DNA of 35,107 nt, from positions 1 to 35,107 of the forward strand of contig CALQGY020000027.1 of the NCBI GenBank assembly GCA_943330235.2, written 5' to 3'. Shown piece after piece: positions 8,688-15,257 of the stretch. The notes beneath the pieces are model-generated. The model was not told the DNA's origin. It made no database searches and was given only the letters and a program-made list of their open reading frames with translations. Each line of letters starts with the position of its first letter. Position 1 is the stretch's first letter. Made by a program: the position numbers and the translations under genes. The stretch comes from Candidatus Kuenenia stuttgartensis (GTDB lineage: Bacteria; Gemmatimonadota; Gemmatimonadetes; Gemmatimonadales; Gemmatimonadaceae).

Positions 8688-10196
8688 GTGGTCACGCTGC
8701 GGCTGTTGCCGCGTATCCTCGTCGTGGACGATAGCGCCTTCATGCGTCGGCTCGTCAGCGATGTCATCATCGAAAGCGGCGAGTTCGACGTGGTCGGCAC
8801 GGCGCGCGATGGCGCCCACGCGCTTCAGCAGGTCCGCGAGCTCAACCCAGATCTGATCACGCTCGATGTCGATATGCCGGGGCAGGATGGCCTGTTCGCG
8901 CTGCGGCAGATCATGCGCGAGGCGCCGCGTCCCGTCATCATGCTGAGCGCCGGCGGGGCCGATGGCGGCGCCGAGGCGACGCTGCGCGCCCTCGAATACG
9001 GTGCCGTGGATTTTGTCCGGAAGCCCGCGGGAGCCATCAGTCTGGACATCGACACGGTGCGCGAACAGCTCCTCGCCGCGTTGCGCGCCGCCCTCAGTAC
9101 CAATCGCGAGACGTTGCGTCACGCGCTGCGACTCCGAACGCCGGCGGGGCAGAGCGCGATGCGCGAATTGGAAGCCGTGACGTCCCCGGTGGACCGCGTC
9201 GCAGCGTCCGCGGCGGCGCTTGCCGCCGCGCTGGCCAATGGGCCGGCGCCCGCGGACGCGACGTCGGTCGCCATAGACGAGCTGCGTGCTGACGCGTCGA
9301 CCGAACCGTCTACCGACACGTCCATCGACACGTCCATCGACACGTCCGCGCCGTCGGTGACGGCGGCATGGCGCCGCGATTTCGTTTCGCCAGCATACGT
9401 CATCTGTGTGGCGTCGTCCACGGGGGGGCCTGCCGCGCTGGCGCAGGTCCTCCCCGCACTCCCGCGCTTCACGCGCGCGGCCGTCTGCATCGCGCAGCAC
9501 ATGCCCACGGGATTCACGCGCAGTATGGCGCATCGCCTCGATGAGGCGTCGCATTTATCGGTGCGCGAGGCCGCCCACGGCGAGCCGCTGCGCGCGGGCT
9601 TCGCCTATGTGGCGCCGGGCGGGCAGCATCTGCGCATTGGCGTGGTCGACGGCACCCCCTGCTGTCTGCTCGATACCGGACCGCTGCGGTGGGGCGTTCG
9701 GCCCGCGGCGGACCATTTGTTTGAATCGGCGGCCGCGACCTTCGGCGCCGCAACCATTGGCGTGGTCATGACGGGGATGGGCTGTGACGGCGCCGAGGGA
9801 TTGATGGCCATCCGCCGCGCGGGGGGCCGCGGCATCGTGCAGGACGCACCGTCGTCCGTGGTCGATGGCATGCCGATGTCGGCGCTGCGATTGGCCGGCG
9901 CGGAACACGTGGTCCCATTGGAAGCGCTCGCCCAGACCATTGCGTCGGTCGCGACCGCGTATGATCTGGCGCCCCGGCCAACGCGGTTCTCGATGAGCCC
10001 CCCGCCGACCGACACACCGACGGACGCACCGACCGACATACCGACGGACGCACCGACGGACGCACCGACGGACGGCATGAGGGACGCGTCAACGGACACG
10101 GTGACGGACACCGTGCCGGACATGGCAGCGGACACGGTGCTGGACGACCCTACCGACACATCCGCGAACATCCACGGCATGGCACTGCCGCGATGA
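8688..10196 (+). CDS. cheB: CheB, response regulator / protein-glutamate methylesterase
   Basis: A full CheB: receiver domain (residues about 8-125) with phosphoacceptor Asp60 in LITLDVDMP, the acidic pair VVDD and the Lys of RKP; then a methylesterase domain (about 235-425) with the triad Ser244 (ASSTGGP), His271 (AQHMP) and Asp367 (GMGCDGAEG). CheB demethylates or deamidates chemoreceptors when phosphorylated by CheA. I chose GTG 8688 because GAGGA (8676-8680) sits 7 nt upstream; ATG 8664 is an alternative that overlaps cheD by 14 nt. Two parts are unusual: the interdomain linker is very long and carries TDTSIDTS repeats, and a tail of about 65 residues after the esterase domain consists of TDAP/TDTV-type repeats. 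The stop overlaps the CheW gene by 4 nt (ATGA). Confidence 0.92.
   Translation: MVTLRLLPRILVVDDSAFMRRLVSDVIIESGEFDVVGTARDGAHALQQVRELNPDLITLDVDMPGQDGLFALRQIMREAPRPVIMLSAGGADGGAEATLRALEYGAVDFVRKPAGAISLDIDTVREQLLAALRAALSTNRETLRHALRLRTPAGQSAMRELEAVTSPVDRVAASAAALAAALANGPAPADATSVAIDELRADASTEPSTDTSIDTSIDTSAPSVTAAWRRDFVSPAYVICVASSTGGPAALAQVLPALPRFTRAAVCIAQHMPTGFTRSMAHRLDEASHLSVREAAHGEPLRAGFAYVAPGGQHLRIGVVDGTPCCLLDTGPLRWGVRPAADHLFESAAATFGAATIGVVMTGMGCDGAEGLMAIRRAGGRGIVQDAPSSVVDGMPMSALRLAGAEHVVPLEALAQTIASVATAYDLAPRPTRFSMSPPPTDTPTDAPTDIPTDAPTDAPTDGMRDASTDTVTDTVPDMAADTVLDDPTDTSANIHGMALPR
9303..9347 (+). repeat. 12-bp tandem repeat in the CheB linker
   Basis: Copies of GACACGTCCATC lie at 9315-9326 and 9327-9338, followed by a partial copy at 9339-9347 and preceded by a diverged unit at 9303-9314. 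They encode TDTSIDTSIDTS in the linker between the receiver and methylesterase domains. Confidence 0.85.
10011..10070 (+). repeat. 12-bp tandem repeat in the CheB C-terminal tail
   Basis: Five near-identical 12-bp units of the type GACGCACCGACG occupy 10011-10070 and encode the TDTPTDAPTDIPTDAPTDAP stretch. A less regular Thr/Asp-rich stretch continues to about 10165, just before the CheW start at 10193. Confidence 0.88.
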
Positions 10197-10774
10197 CGGG
10201 CTCCCGCTTTCGCTCCATCGCCGCCCTCACACGTGCGCACCGCCGAACGGTGCCGGCCATCGATCGCGCGACCTTCGTCATTTTTTCGCTCGATGCGCGA
10301 CGATTCGCCGCGCCCGTCGAGATGGTGGAACGCGTGCTCCGGCCGGCCGGCTCACCGCGCGACGGTGAGGCTCGGGCCGCGGACGAGGATGAGGGCTCGC
10401 CGCGGGTCGTCTCGCATGCTGGCCAGGCCGTACCGCTCGTTGATCTCCGCGCCGCGCTCGGTGTCGCGAGCAATACCGTCGGTGCGCCAATGACGCGCGT
10501 CCTGGTGTTCGCACTCGACGCCGTCTGGGTGGCGGCCGAGGTCGATGCGGTGCACGAGGTCGTCGGCGTGGATGTCCTGACGGTCCGGGGGCTGCCCCTC
10601 GACGTGCCCTCCGCATGGCGTACGCCGGGCAGCAAGGTCGTCTGGCCACGCGGGGCCCAAGGGATGTTCTCACGGCACGATCACGAGGTGCTGGTGCTAG
10701 ATATGGCACAGCTCCTACGTTCACCGCACGCCGCCGCTCAGGCCGATACCGATACCGCGGAGTCCCCCGTATGA
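10193..10774 (+). CDS. CheW-like chemotaxis coupling protein
   Basis: A 193-residue protein whose core resembles CheW. The first strand FVIFSLDARRFAAPVEMVERVLRP, the central PLVDLRAALGV, and FALDAVWVAAEVDAVHEVVGV followed by late strands (EVLVLDMAQLL) match the two five-stranded lobes of CheW. CheW normally links CheA to receptors. Compared with a typical CheW it has a 30-residue N-terminal extension, an acidic insert after the first lobe (DGEARAADEDEG) and an Ala/Asp/Thr tail. It overlaps cheB by 4 nt (ATGA at 10193) and the next gene by 4 nt (ATGA at 10771), so it is coupled to both. With no CheA in the window, its partner could be encoded elsewhere or could be another protein of this cluster. 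Confidence 0.78.
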   Translation: MTGSRFRSIAALTRAHRRTVPAIDRATFVIFSLDARRFAAPVEMVERVLRPAGSPRDGEARAADEDEGSPRVVSHAGQAVPLVDLRAALGVASNTVGAPMTRVLVFALDAVWVAAEVDAVHEVVGVDVLTVRGLPLDVPSAWRTPGSKVVWPRGAQGMFSRHDHEVLVLDMAQLLRSPHAAAQADTDTAESPV

Positions 10775-11700
10775 CCACGCCGTCTCAGCCGGTCGCCGCG
10801 CTCGCGCCGCCATTGACAAATCCGCTGCCGGATGGTCGCGACCTGCCGGCGCGCCACGACGCCATCGTCGCGGCGCTCGACGCGCCGCTCGACGCGCCGC
10901 TCACCGACGAGGAGCGCGTTCGTCTCAAGCACGAGATCATCGCGCTGTTCAAGGACGCCGATGCGGCGGCCACGCAGTATCTGGCGTTCAAAGACGCTGT
11001 GAAGTCGCTGGCGTCGCGGTGGAAACAGACCGGCGGTCCGGTCGAGCGCGCCGCCGATGCGGATCGGCCGGCCGCAGCGGCCGTCACCGTGCGCGTCGAT
11101 CACCTCGGCGCGTCCACGTTCCTAGAAAAAGGGTGGACGAAGCTGTCGGTGGGTGACGCCGCCGGGGCGGAGGTCGCGCTGCGACGCGCGCTCGAATTGG
11201 CGCCGGACGAGAACGAAGCCGAGACCCTGCTCGGCTGGGCGCAGATGCAACAACAGCAGTATGACGAGGCGCTGCAGACATTCCAGCGTGTGCTGCGCCG
11301 CGAGCCTGAGCATGCCTTGGCGCGCACGAACATCGGCTTCATCGCGTTGCGACGGAAGGAGTACGGCGACGCCATCGAGCACCTTTCGCGCGCGATTCGT
11401 CTGGACTCCGATCGGAAAGCGACCTTGTACGCGCATCTCTACCTCGGCATGGTGTATCACGAGCGCGAGATGTACGACGACGCTGAACTCTTCTTCGCGC
11501 GGGCGCTCGACCTCGGACCGAACCTGCTGCAGGCGTGGTATGAGTTGGGACGCGCCCGATGGTTCAGCGGTCGCGTCGACGAGGCCAAAGCGGCGTGGCG
11601 TGACGGAGCCGCCGCCAACAAGTTCAATCCATGGGGCAAGCGCTGCGCAGAACTCTTGGCGTTCGTCGAAGCGGGTGGGGAACCGGGGCGCAGCGACTGA
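10771..11700 (+). CDS. TPR-repeat protein
   Basis: A 309-residue protein with an N-terminal helical part (residues about 20-95, including EERVRLKHEIIALFKDADA) and a TPR solenoid from about residue 110 to 300 (WTKLSVGDAAGAEVALRRAL, GWAQMQQQQYDEALQTFQRVL, GFIALRRKEYGDAIEHLSRAI and others). No signal peptide, so probably cytoplasmic. ATG 10771 overlaps the CheW stop by 4 nt, making this the last gene of the coupled run. It probably acts as a binding platform for the chemosensory-like proteins; the partner cannot be read from the sequence. Confidence 0.83.
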   Translation: MTTPSQPVAALAPPLTNPLPDGRDLPARHDAIVAALDAPLDAPLTDEERVRLKHEIIALFKDADAAATQYLAFKDAVKSLASRWKQTGGPVERAADADRPAAAAVTVRVDHLGASTFLEKGWTKLSVGDAAGAEVALRRALELAPDENEAETLLGWAQMQQQQYDEALQTFQRVLRREPEHALARTNIGFIALRRKEYGDAIEHLSRAIRLDSDRKATLYAHLYLGMVYHEREMYDDAELFFARALDLGPNLLQAWYELGRARWFSGRVDEAKAAWRDGAAANKFNPWGKRCAELLAFVEAGGEPGRSD

Positions 11701-11735
11701 CTCGCGGCGTCGCGCGGTGCTGGACGTCGTGCGGC

Positions 11736-12710
11736 GTGCGAGGCCGCACGCGCTTCCACACGTTGTTTCGCACGCTGGCGCTCCTCATCTGCTTCGTGCC
11801 CAGCAGTCACGCGACGGCCCAGGATGCGACCGCCGCGACGGCTGACCTGCGACTGGCCGCCGGACGGTTCACCGTCGTCGCCACGCCACGCGATGCGCGT
11901 TTGGCGCAGACGCTCCTCTCGGCCGCAGTCGCGCAGGACACCTTTCCAGGATTACCCCGCCCGCAGGCGGCGGTCCTCGTCTCCATCGCCGCCAACGCTC
12001 GGCAATTCCGCGAGTGGGCGGGCGCGGGGGCACCCGAGTGGGGCGCCGCCGTCGCCATTCCCTCGGAGCGACGCATTGTGATGCAGGGCAGTCGCGCCGG
12101 CAGCGATGCGGGCGATCCGCCACGCGTCCTGCGGCATGAACTCGCGCACCTGGCGTTACACGAACACATGGGGACGTTGCCGCCGCGCTGGTTCGACGAG
12201 GGGTATGCCAGCTACGCCGCCGGCGAATGGAACCGCGAGAGCGCTTTCGAAACGTCGGTGGGGCTGATCTGGCAGACGCTCCCGTCGCGCGACACGCTGG
12301 AGGCCGGCTTCTCTGCCGGTGCGAGCCGGGCCGAGTGGTCGTACGCGCTCGCGCAGCGCATCGTGGTCGAGATGGCCGCGCTCGACCCCCGCAACGGACT
12401 GCGTAATTTCTTCGCCGACTGGAAGGCCTCCGGATCGATGGAGACGGGGCTGCGGCAGGCCTTTGGCATGACGGGTGTGGCGTTCGATCGGCACTGGCAG
12501 GCCAAGACACGACAGCGCTATGGCGCGCTCGGGCTGGTGACCAATCTCTCGATGGTGGGCGGCCTGTTCGGTGTGCTGTTGGGGCCCGTCTTCTGGTCGA
12601 GACGGCGGCGCGATCGCCGGAAGCTCGAGGCCATGCGGGCCGCCGAAGCGGCGCAGGAGCGTGTGCTGCGTGAGAGCGCATTGGAAGCGCTTTTAGCCGA
12701 GCCCTTGTAG
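11736..12710 (+). CDS. Secreted, membrane-anchored HExxH metallopeptidase-like protein
   Basis: A 324-residue protein. Residues 1-29 look like a signal peptide (basic start MRGRTRFH, hydrophobic core, ATAQ cleavage-like site). The zinc motif HELAH is at 134-138, and RWFDEGYASYAAGEW at 151-165 supplies a downstream Glu (DEG, Glu155), the arrangement of gluzincin peptidases of the MA superfamily. A hydrophobic segment at about 266-287 followed by the basic stretch SRRRRDRRK suggests a C-terminal transmembrane anchor, placing the catalytic part outside the cytoplasm. I chose GTG 11736 because it gives this signal peptide; a frame open further upstream overlaps the TPR gene and has no homology. 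No strong ribosome site is seen. The substrate is unknown. It is 35 nt after the TPR gene and may still be in that transcript. Confidence 0.75.
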   Translation: MRGRTRFHTLFRTLALLICFVPSSHATAQDATAATADLRLAAGRFTVVATPRDARLAQTLLSAAVAQDTFPGLPRPQAAVLVSIAANARQFREWAGAGAPEWGAAVAIPSERRIVMQGSRAGSDAGDPPRVLRHELAHLALHEHMGTLPPRWFDEGYASYAAGEWNRESAFETSVGLIWQTLPSRDTLEAGFSAGASRAEWSYALAQRIVVEMAALDPRNGLRNFFADWKASGSMETGLRQAFGMTGVAFDRHWQAKTRQRYGALGLVTNLSMVGGLFGVLLGPVFWSRRRRDRRKLEAMRAAEAAQERVLRESALEALLAEPL

Positions 12711-12734
12711 TCCTACGGGCGTGGGCGATATGCT
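12705..12734 (+). promoter_or_regulatory. Possible promoter for the 56-residue membrane protein
   Basis: TTGTAG (12705-12710) and TATGCT (12729-12734) are separated by 18 nt in a sigma-70-like arrangement. The start ATG lies 7 nt after the -10 box, where transcription would be expected to begin, and no ribosome-binding site is present, so a leaderless mRNA is possible. Motif-only evidence. Confidence 0.3.
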
Positions 12735-12740
12735 CCCCAC

Positions 12741-12911
12741 ATGACTGAAATCCAGAAGAATCGTTCGCGGGCACTCGCCCTGTGGGGGGCCGCCCTGCTG
12801 TCCCTCCTGCTGGGCTACATGGATCTGGCGCGCGGTGGCGAGACCATTGCCCCCATTCTGCTGGTGGTGGGGTACGTAGTGCTGGTGCCACTGGCGATTT
12901 TGAAGGGCTAA
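12741..12911 (+). CDS. Small two-helix membrane protein (56 residues), hypothetical
   Basis: A short frame from ATG 12741 to TAA 12909-12911. The product begins MTEIQKNRSR and then has two hydrophobic segments (residues about 11-29, ALALWGAALLSLLLGYMDL, and about 36-54, ending VVLVPLAIL) joined by a short polar turn (ARGGET). The composition and positive-inside charge pattern look like a real small inner-membrane protein and not a chance frame. I do not recognise a family. It stands between the HExxH gene and tRNA-Val with no ribosome site. A chance ORF remains possible. Confidence 0.6.
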   Translation: MTEIQKNRSRALALWGAALLSLLLGYMDLARGGETIAPILLVVGYVVLVPLAILKG

Positions 12912-13043
12912 ATCGTCGGGCGGTGTCGGGTCGCCCCTGTCGACGGCGGCGATCGTGAGATTCCGATTAAAAAATGCGCCAGCCAGAAACAGGCGACGCG
13001 CGGCACGGTAGTTTCCTCCCGGAGTAGTAGAAGGTCGTCCCCC

Positions 13044-13117
13044 GGGCGAATAGCTCAGTTGGTTAGAGCGCCTGTCTTACACACAGGATGTCGGGGGTTC
13101 GAGTCCCTCTTCGCCCA
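13044..13117 (+). tRNA. tRNA-Val (anticodon TAC)
   Basis: A full 74-nt cloverleaf: acceptor GGGCGAA pairs with TTCGCCC, D-arm GCTC/GAGC with loop AGTTGGTTA, anticodon arm CCTGT/ACAGG with loop CTTACAC (anticodon TAC, reading valine GTA and wobble codons), variable loop ATGTC, and T-arm GGGGG/CCCTC with loop TTCGAGT. The discriminator base is A at 13117; the CCA end is not encoded. Small antisense and overlapping reading frames over it are not genes. Confidence 0.97.
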
Positions 13118-13130
13118 TGATTGTGCAACA

Positions 13131-13156
13131 GACCCATCAGATGCTTGCGATGGGTC
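13131..13156 (+). terminator. Hairpin 3' of tRNA-Val, possible terminator
   Basis: GACCCATC (13131-13138) and GATGGGTC (13149-13156) form a perfect 8-bp stem with a 10-nt loop, starting 14 nt after the tRNA. No run of T follows, so it would be a weak intrinsic terminator or a processing or stability element. Confidence 0.35.
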
Positions 13157-13303
13157 GGATCTCGCTTCACTATAGGCTGTTCCCCCCGACCCGCGTGGCT
13201 TTCGCACAGCCTCAGGGTTGCTTTATCCCCCCGTTCCGATCGGCTACGCGAGTCGACGAGCGCTCGGGACAACACGGTATCTTGGTGCGGAGGCATGACG
13301 TTG

Positions 13304-15043
13304 ATGACACGGAAACTCACGACGCTCGCCCGGATCGGCATGGCGATGAGCGGCGCTCTCATGGTGCCCTCACTCCTGTCGGCGCAAGCCGGGTTCGGTA
13401 CTCCCGGCCAGGCTCGGGTTCCTGATCCGAACGCGAAGCGCGTGATGGTCACGGTATTCAAAGCGAATACCACGAATCCCGCGGAAAAGAACATCGGTGT
13501 GCAAGCTGCGGACGCGCTGCGTTCCCGCATCGGGTCCGAGTTCCCCTTCAAGCAGGTGTATGTCCTGCCGAAGACGGAAATCAACTCGTACCTCGAGGCC
13601 TCCGGCTTCTCCACCACCGAAGCGCTTGCCTCGCACGATGCGCGGGCGCTCGCGTCGCTGGTGCGCGCTGACGAGTACGTCACGGGTAACGTGAGTAAGT
13701 CGGCCGCTGGCTTCCGCATCGAGGCCAACCTCGTGCTCGCCCGCGACAACTCACTGGTGCAGCCGCTCGGTGTGTACGAAGCGCCGAAAATCGACGCGGC
13801 CATCCAGCTCATCTCCAAGGAGATGAAGGAAGCCCGTAAGCAGCTCGAGTTCGAACAGAAGTGCGTCAACAGCGCGCGCGACAAGAAGTACGACGCGGCG
13901 CTGGCGTTCGCGAAGGAAGGCGTCACCGCGTATCCGAAGTCCACCCTCGCGCGCATCTGCCAGATGAACGTGATGGTGGAGCAGAAGGCGCCCAACGCCG
14001 ACCTGCTCAACATCTCCCGCGAAATCGTCAAGATCGATCCGCGGAGCCGTCCGGGCCTGGCCCGTCTCGCCGAATCGTTCCGGCAGGCGAACCAGCAGGA
14101 CTCGTCGGTCGTCACGCTGACCGCGCTCCTCTCGACCGATCCGACCAACCCGCGTCTTCAGAAGGATGTCGTCGAGGCCATTGCGGCCACGGCCAATCCG
14201 AGAATCGCGCGCCCCGTCATCGATACGGCCGTCGCCATGAACCCGGGCGAGCCGGACCTCCTGCGTCTTCGCTGGCTGATCTTGCTGGCCGTCAAGGACT
14301 ACAAGGAAGCGTTCACTCAGGGCGATGACCTGGTGAAGTTGGACACGTCCTTCGCGGACACGACCTACTTCATCAAGACGGCCTCGGCCTATCAGGCGGA
14401 TAGCCAGTTCCAGAAGGCGGCGGAAGCCGCGGCAAAGGGGCTGCAGAAGTTCGTCGGGCAGCAGTCGCTCACGTATCTCCAGATCGCCGCGCTCACGCAG
14501 GCTGGACAGAACCAGCAGGCACTGGAAGCGCTGGACAAGGCGGACGCGGCCAAGATCCCGGTGGAAAACGCCGGTTTCCTGCGCCTCACCATCCTGCAGC
14601 TGCTCGGACGGACGGAAGAGGTCATTCCGGCCGCTAAGTCGCTCATCGCGGCCGGTGACACCAGCACCACGCTCCGCCAGATCATTCTCAAGAACGGCGA
14701 CGACAAGCGGAAGTCCGCGCAGAAGAACAACAGTGCCGAAGAGTACGACCAGGCGCTGCTCGTGTTCGCCTACGTCGACTCGGTGTCGAAGGGGCAGCTC
14801 AAGGCGCAGGCCGGTTTCCTCATGGGAGCCACCTACGTCACGTACGGCCAGCTCAAGCTGAACATGGCGCAAACCAACAAAGATTGCGCCATGGCCAAGG
14901 CGGCGAAGAACATGTTCGCCGACGCGCAGATCAACCTGCCCAAGGGCGGTTCCACCGCGGTGGACGCCATGCGTCAGCTGATGGGCGCCGTCATGCAACT
15001 CGATCCGGCGGCCGACGCGCAAATCAAGGCGCTGTGTAAATAG
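13304..15043 (+). CDS. Secreted TPR protein with TolB/FlgO-like N-terminal domain
   Basis: A 579-residue protein with an N-terminal signal peptide (MTRKLTTLARIGM, hydrophobic core, LLSAQAG cleavage-like site near residue 28). Residues about 45-165 look like the alpha/beta fold of the TolB N-terminal or FlgO type (KRVMVTVFKA, DALRSRIGSEF, VYVLPKTEINSYLEASGFS, ADEYVTGNVSKSAAGFRIEANLVLA). The rest is a series of TPR-like helical pairs, ending with a cysteine-containing segment. Its base and residue use is more Lys/Gln/Asn-rich than the neighbours, as expected for an exported protein. I chose ATG 13304, which lies 10 nt after CGGAGG (13288-13293); ATG 13295 is only 1 nt from that site. It stands alone, with the tRNA before and a terminator after. 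Probably periplasmic or outer-membrane-associated; function unknown. Confidence 0.8.
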   Translation: MTRKLTTLARIGMAMSGALMVPSLLSAQAGFGTPGQARVPDPNAKRVMVTVFKANTTNPAEKNIGVQAADALRSRIGSEFPFKQVYVLPKTEINSYLEASGFSTTEALASHDARALASLVRADEYVTGNVSKSAAGFRIEANLVLARDNSLVQPLGVYEAPKIDAAIQLISKEMKEARKQLEFEQKCVNSARDKKYDAALAFAKEGVTAYPKSTLARICQMNVMVEQKAPNADLLNISREIVKIDPRSRPGLARLAESFRQANQQDSSVVTLTALLSTDPTNPRLQKDVVEAIAATANPRIARPVIDTAVAMNPGEPDLLRLRWLILLAVKDYKEAFTQGDDLVKLDTSFADTTYFIKTASAYQADSQFQKAAEAAAKGLQKFVGQQSLTYLQIAALTQAGQNQQALEALDKADAAKIPVENAGFLRLTILQLLGRTEEVIPAAKSLIAAGDTSTTLRQIILKNGDDKRKSAQKNNSAEEYDQALLVFAYVDSVSKGQLKAQAGFLMGATYVTYGQLKLNMAQTNKDCAMAKAAKNMFADAQINLPKGGSTAVDAMRQLMGAVMQLDPAADAQIKALCK

Positions 15044-15063
15044 CGCCACGGACCGCGCAGCAC

Positions 15064-15106
15064 CGTGAGCCCGCCGTCAATTACGACGGCGGGCTCGCGT
15101 ATTTTC
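15064..15106 (+). terminator. Rho-independent terminator
   Basis: GAGCCCGCCGTC (15067-15078) pairs perfectly with GACGGCGGGCTC (15085-15096) around the loop AATTAC, and the stem can be extended by a few pairs on the outer side. A short T-rich run (ATTTTCT) follows. It closes the TPR gene, whose stop is 21 nt upstream, and separates it from the dcw cluster. Confidence 0.85.
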
Positions 15107-15120
15107 TACCCTGTGCGGAC

Positions 15121-15134
15121 ACTCCCTCGGGAGT
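15121..15134. promoter_or_regulatory. Inverted repeat upstream of rsmH
   Basis: ACTCCCTCGGGAGT is a 6-bp perfect inverted repeat with a 2-nt centre, about 55 nt before the proposed -35 box of the dcw promoter. It could be an operator. A second, smaller inverted repeat (TGCATCAATGCA, 15154-15165) lies between it and the promoter. No direct evidence of binding. Confidence 0.3.
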
Positions 15135-15189
15135 ATCACAACTCTGCGCAGGATGCATCAATGCACATGATGTCGGGCGGCGTGATCGC

Positions 15190-15219
15190 TTGACGCTCGT
15201 CGTGGCGGGTCACTAACAT
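15190..15219 (+). promoter_or_regulatory. Probable promoter of the dcw cluster
   Basis: TTGACG (15190-15195) and TAACAT (15214-15219) are spaced 18 nt apart, a good sigma-70-like match, 38 nt before the rsmH start. It lies after the terminator of the previous gene, in the place a promoter for rsmH onwards is expected. Confidence 0.5.
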
Positions 15220-15257
15220 GACCGGCCGCTGTCCCCTGCAAGAGTCAATAAATACGC

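Noticed and set aside
10011..10070. CRISPR-like array
   Set aside because: The 12-bp units are directly adjacent with no unique spacers and are read in frame within cheB; they are a coding tandem repeat. The same holds for 2460-2534, 4440-4499 and 9303-9347.
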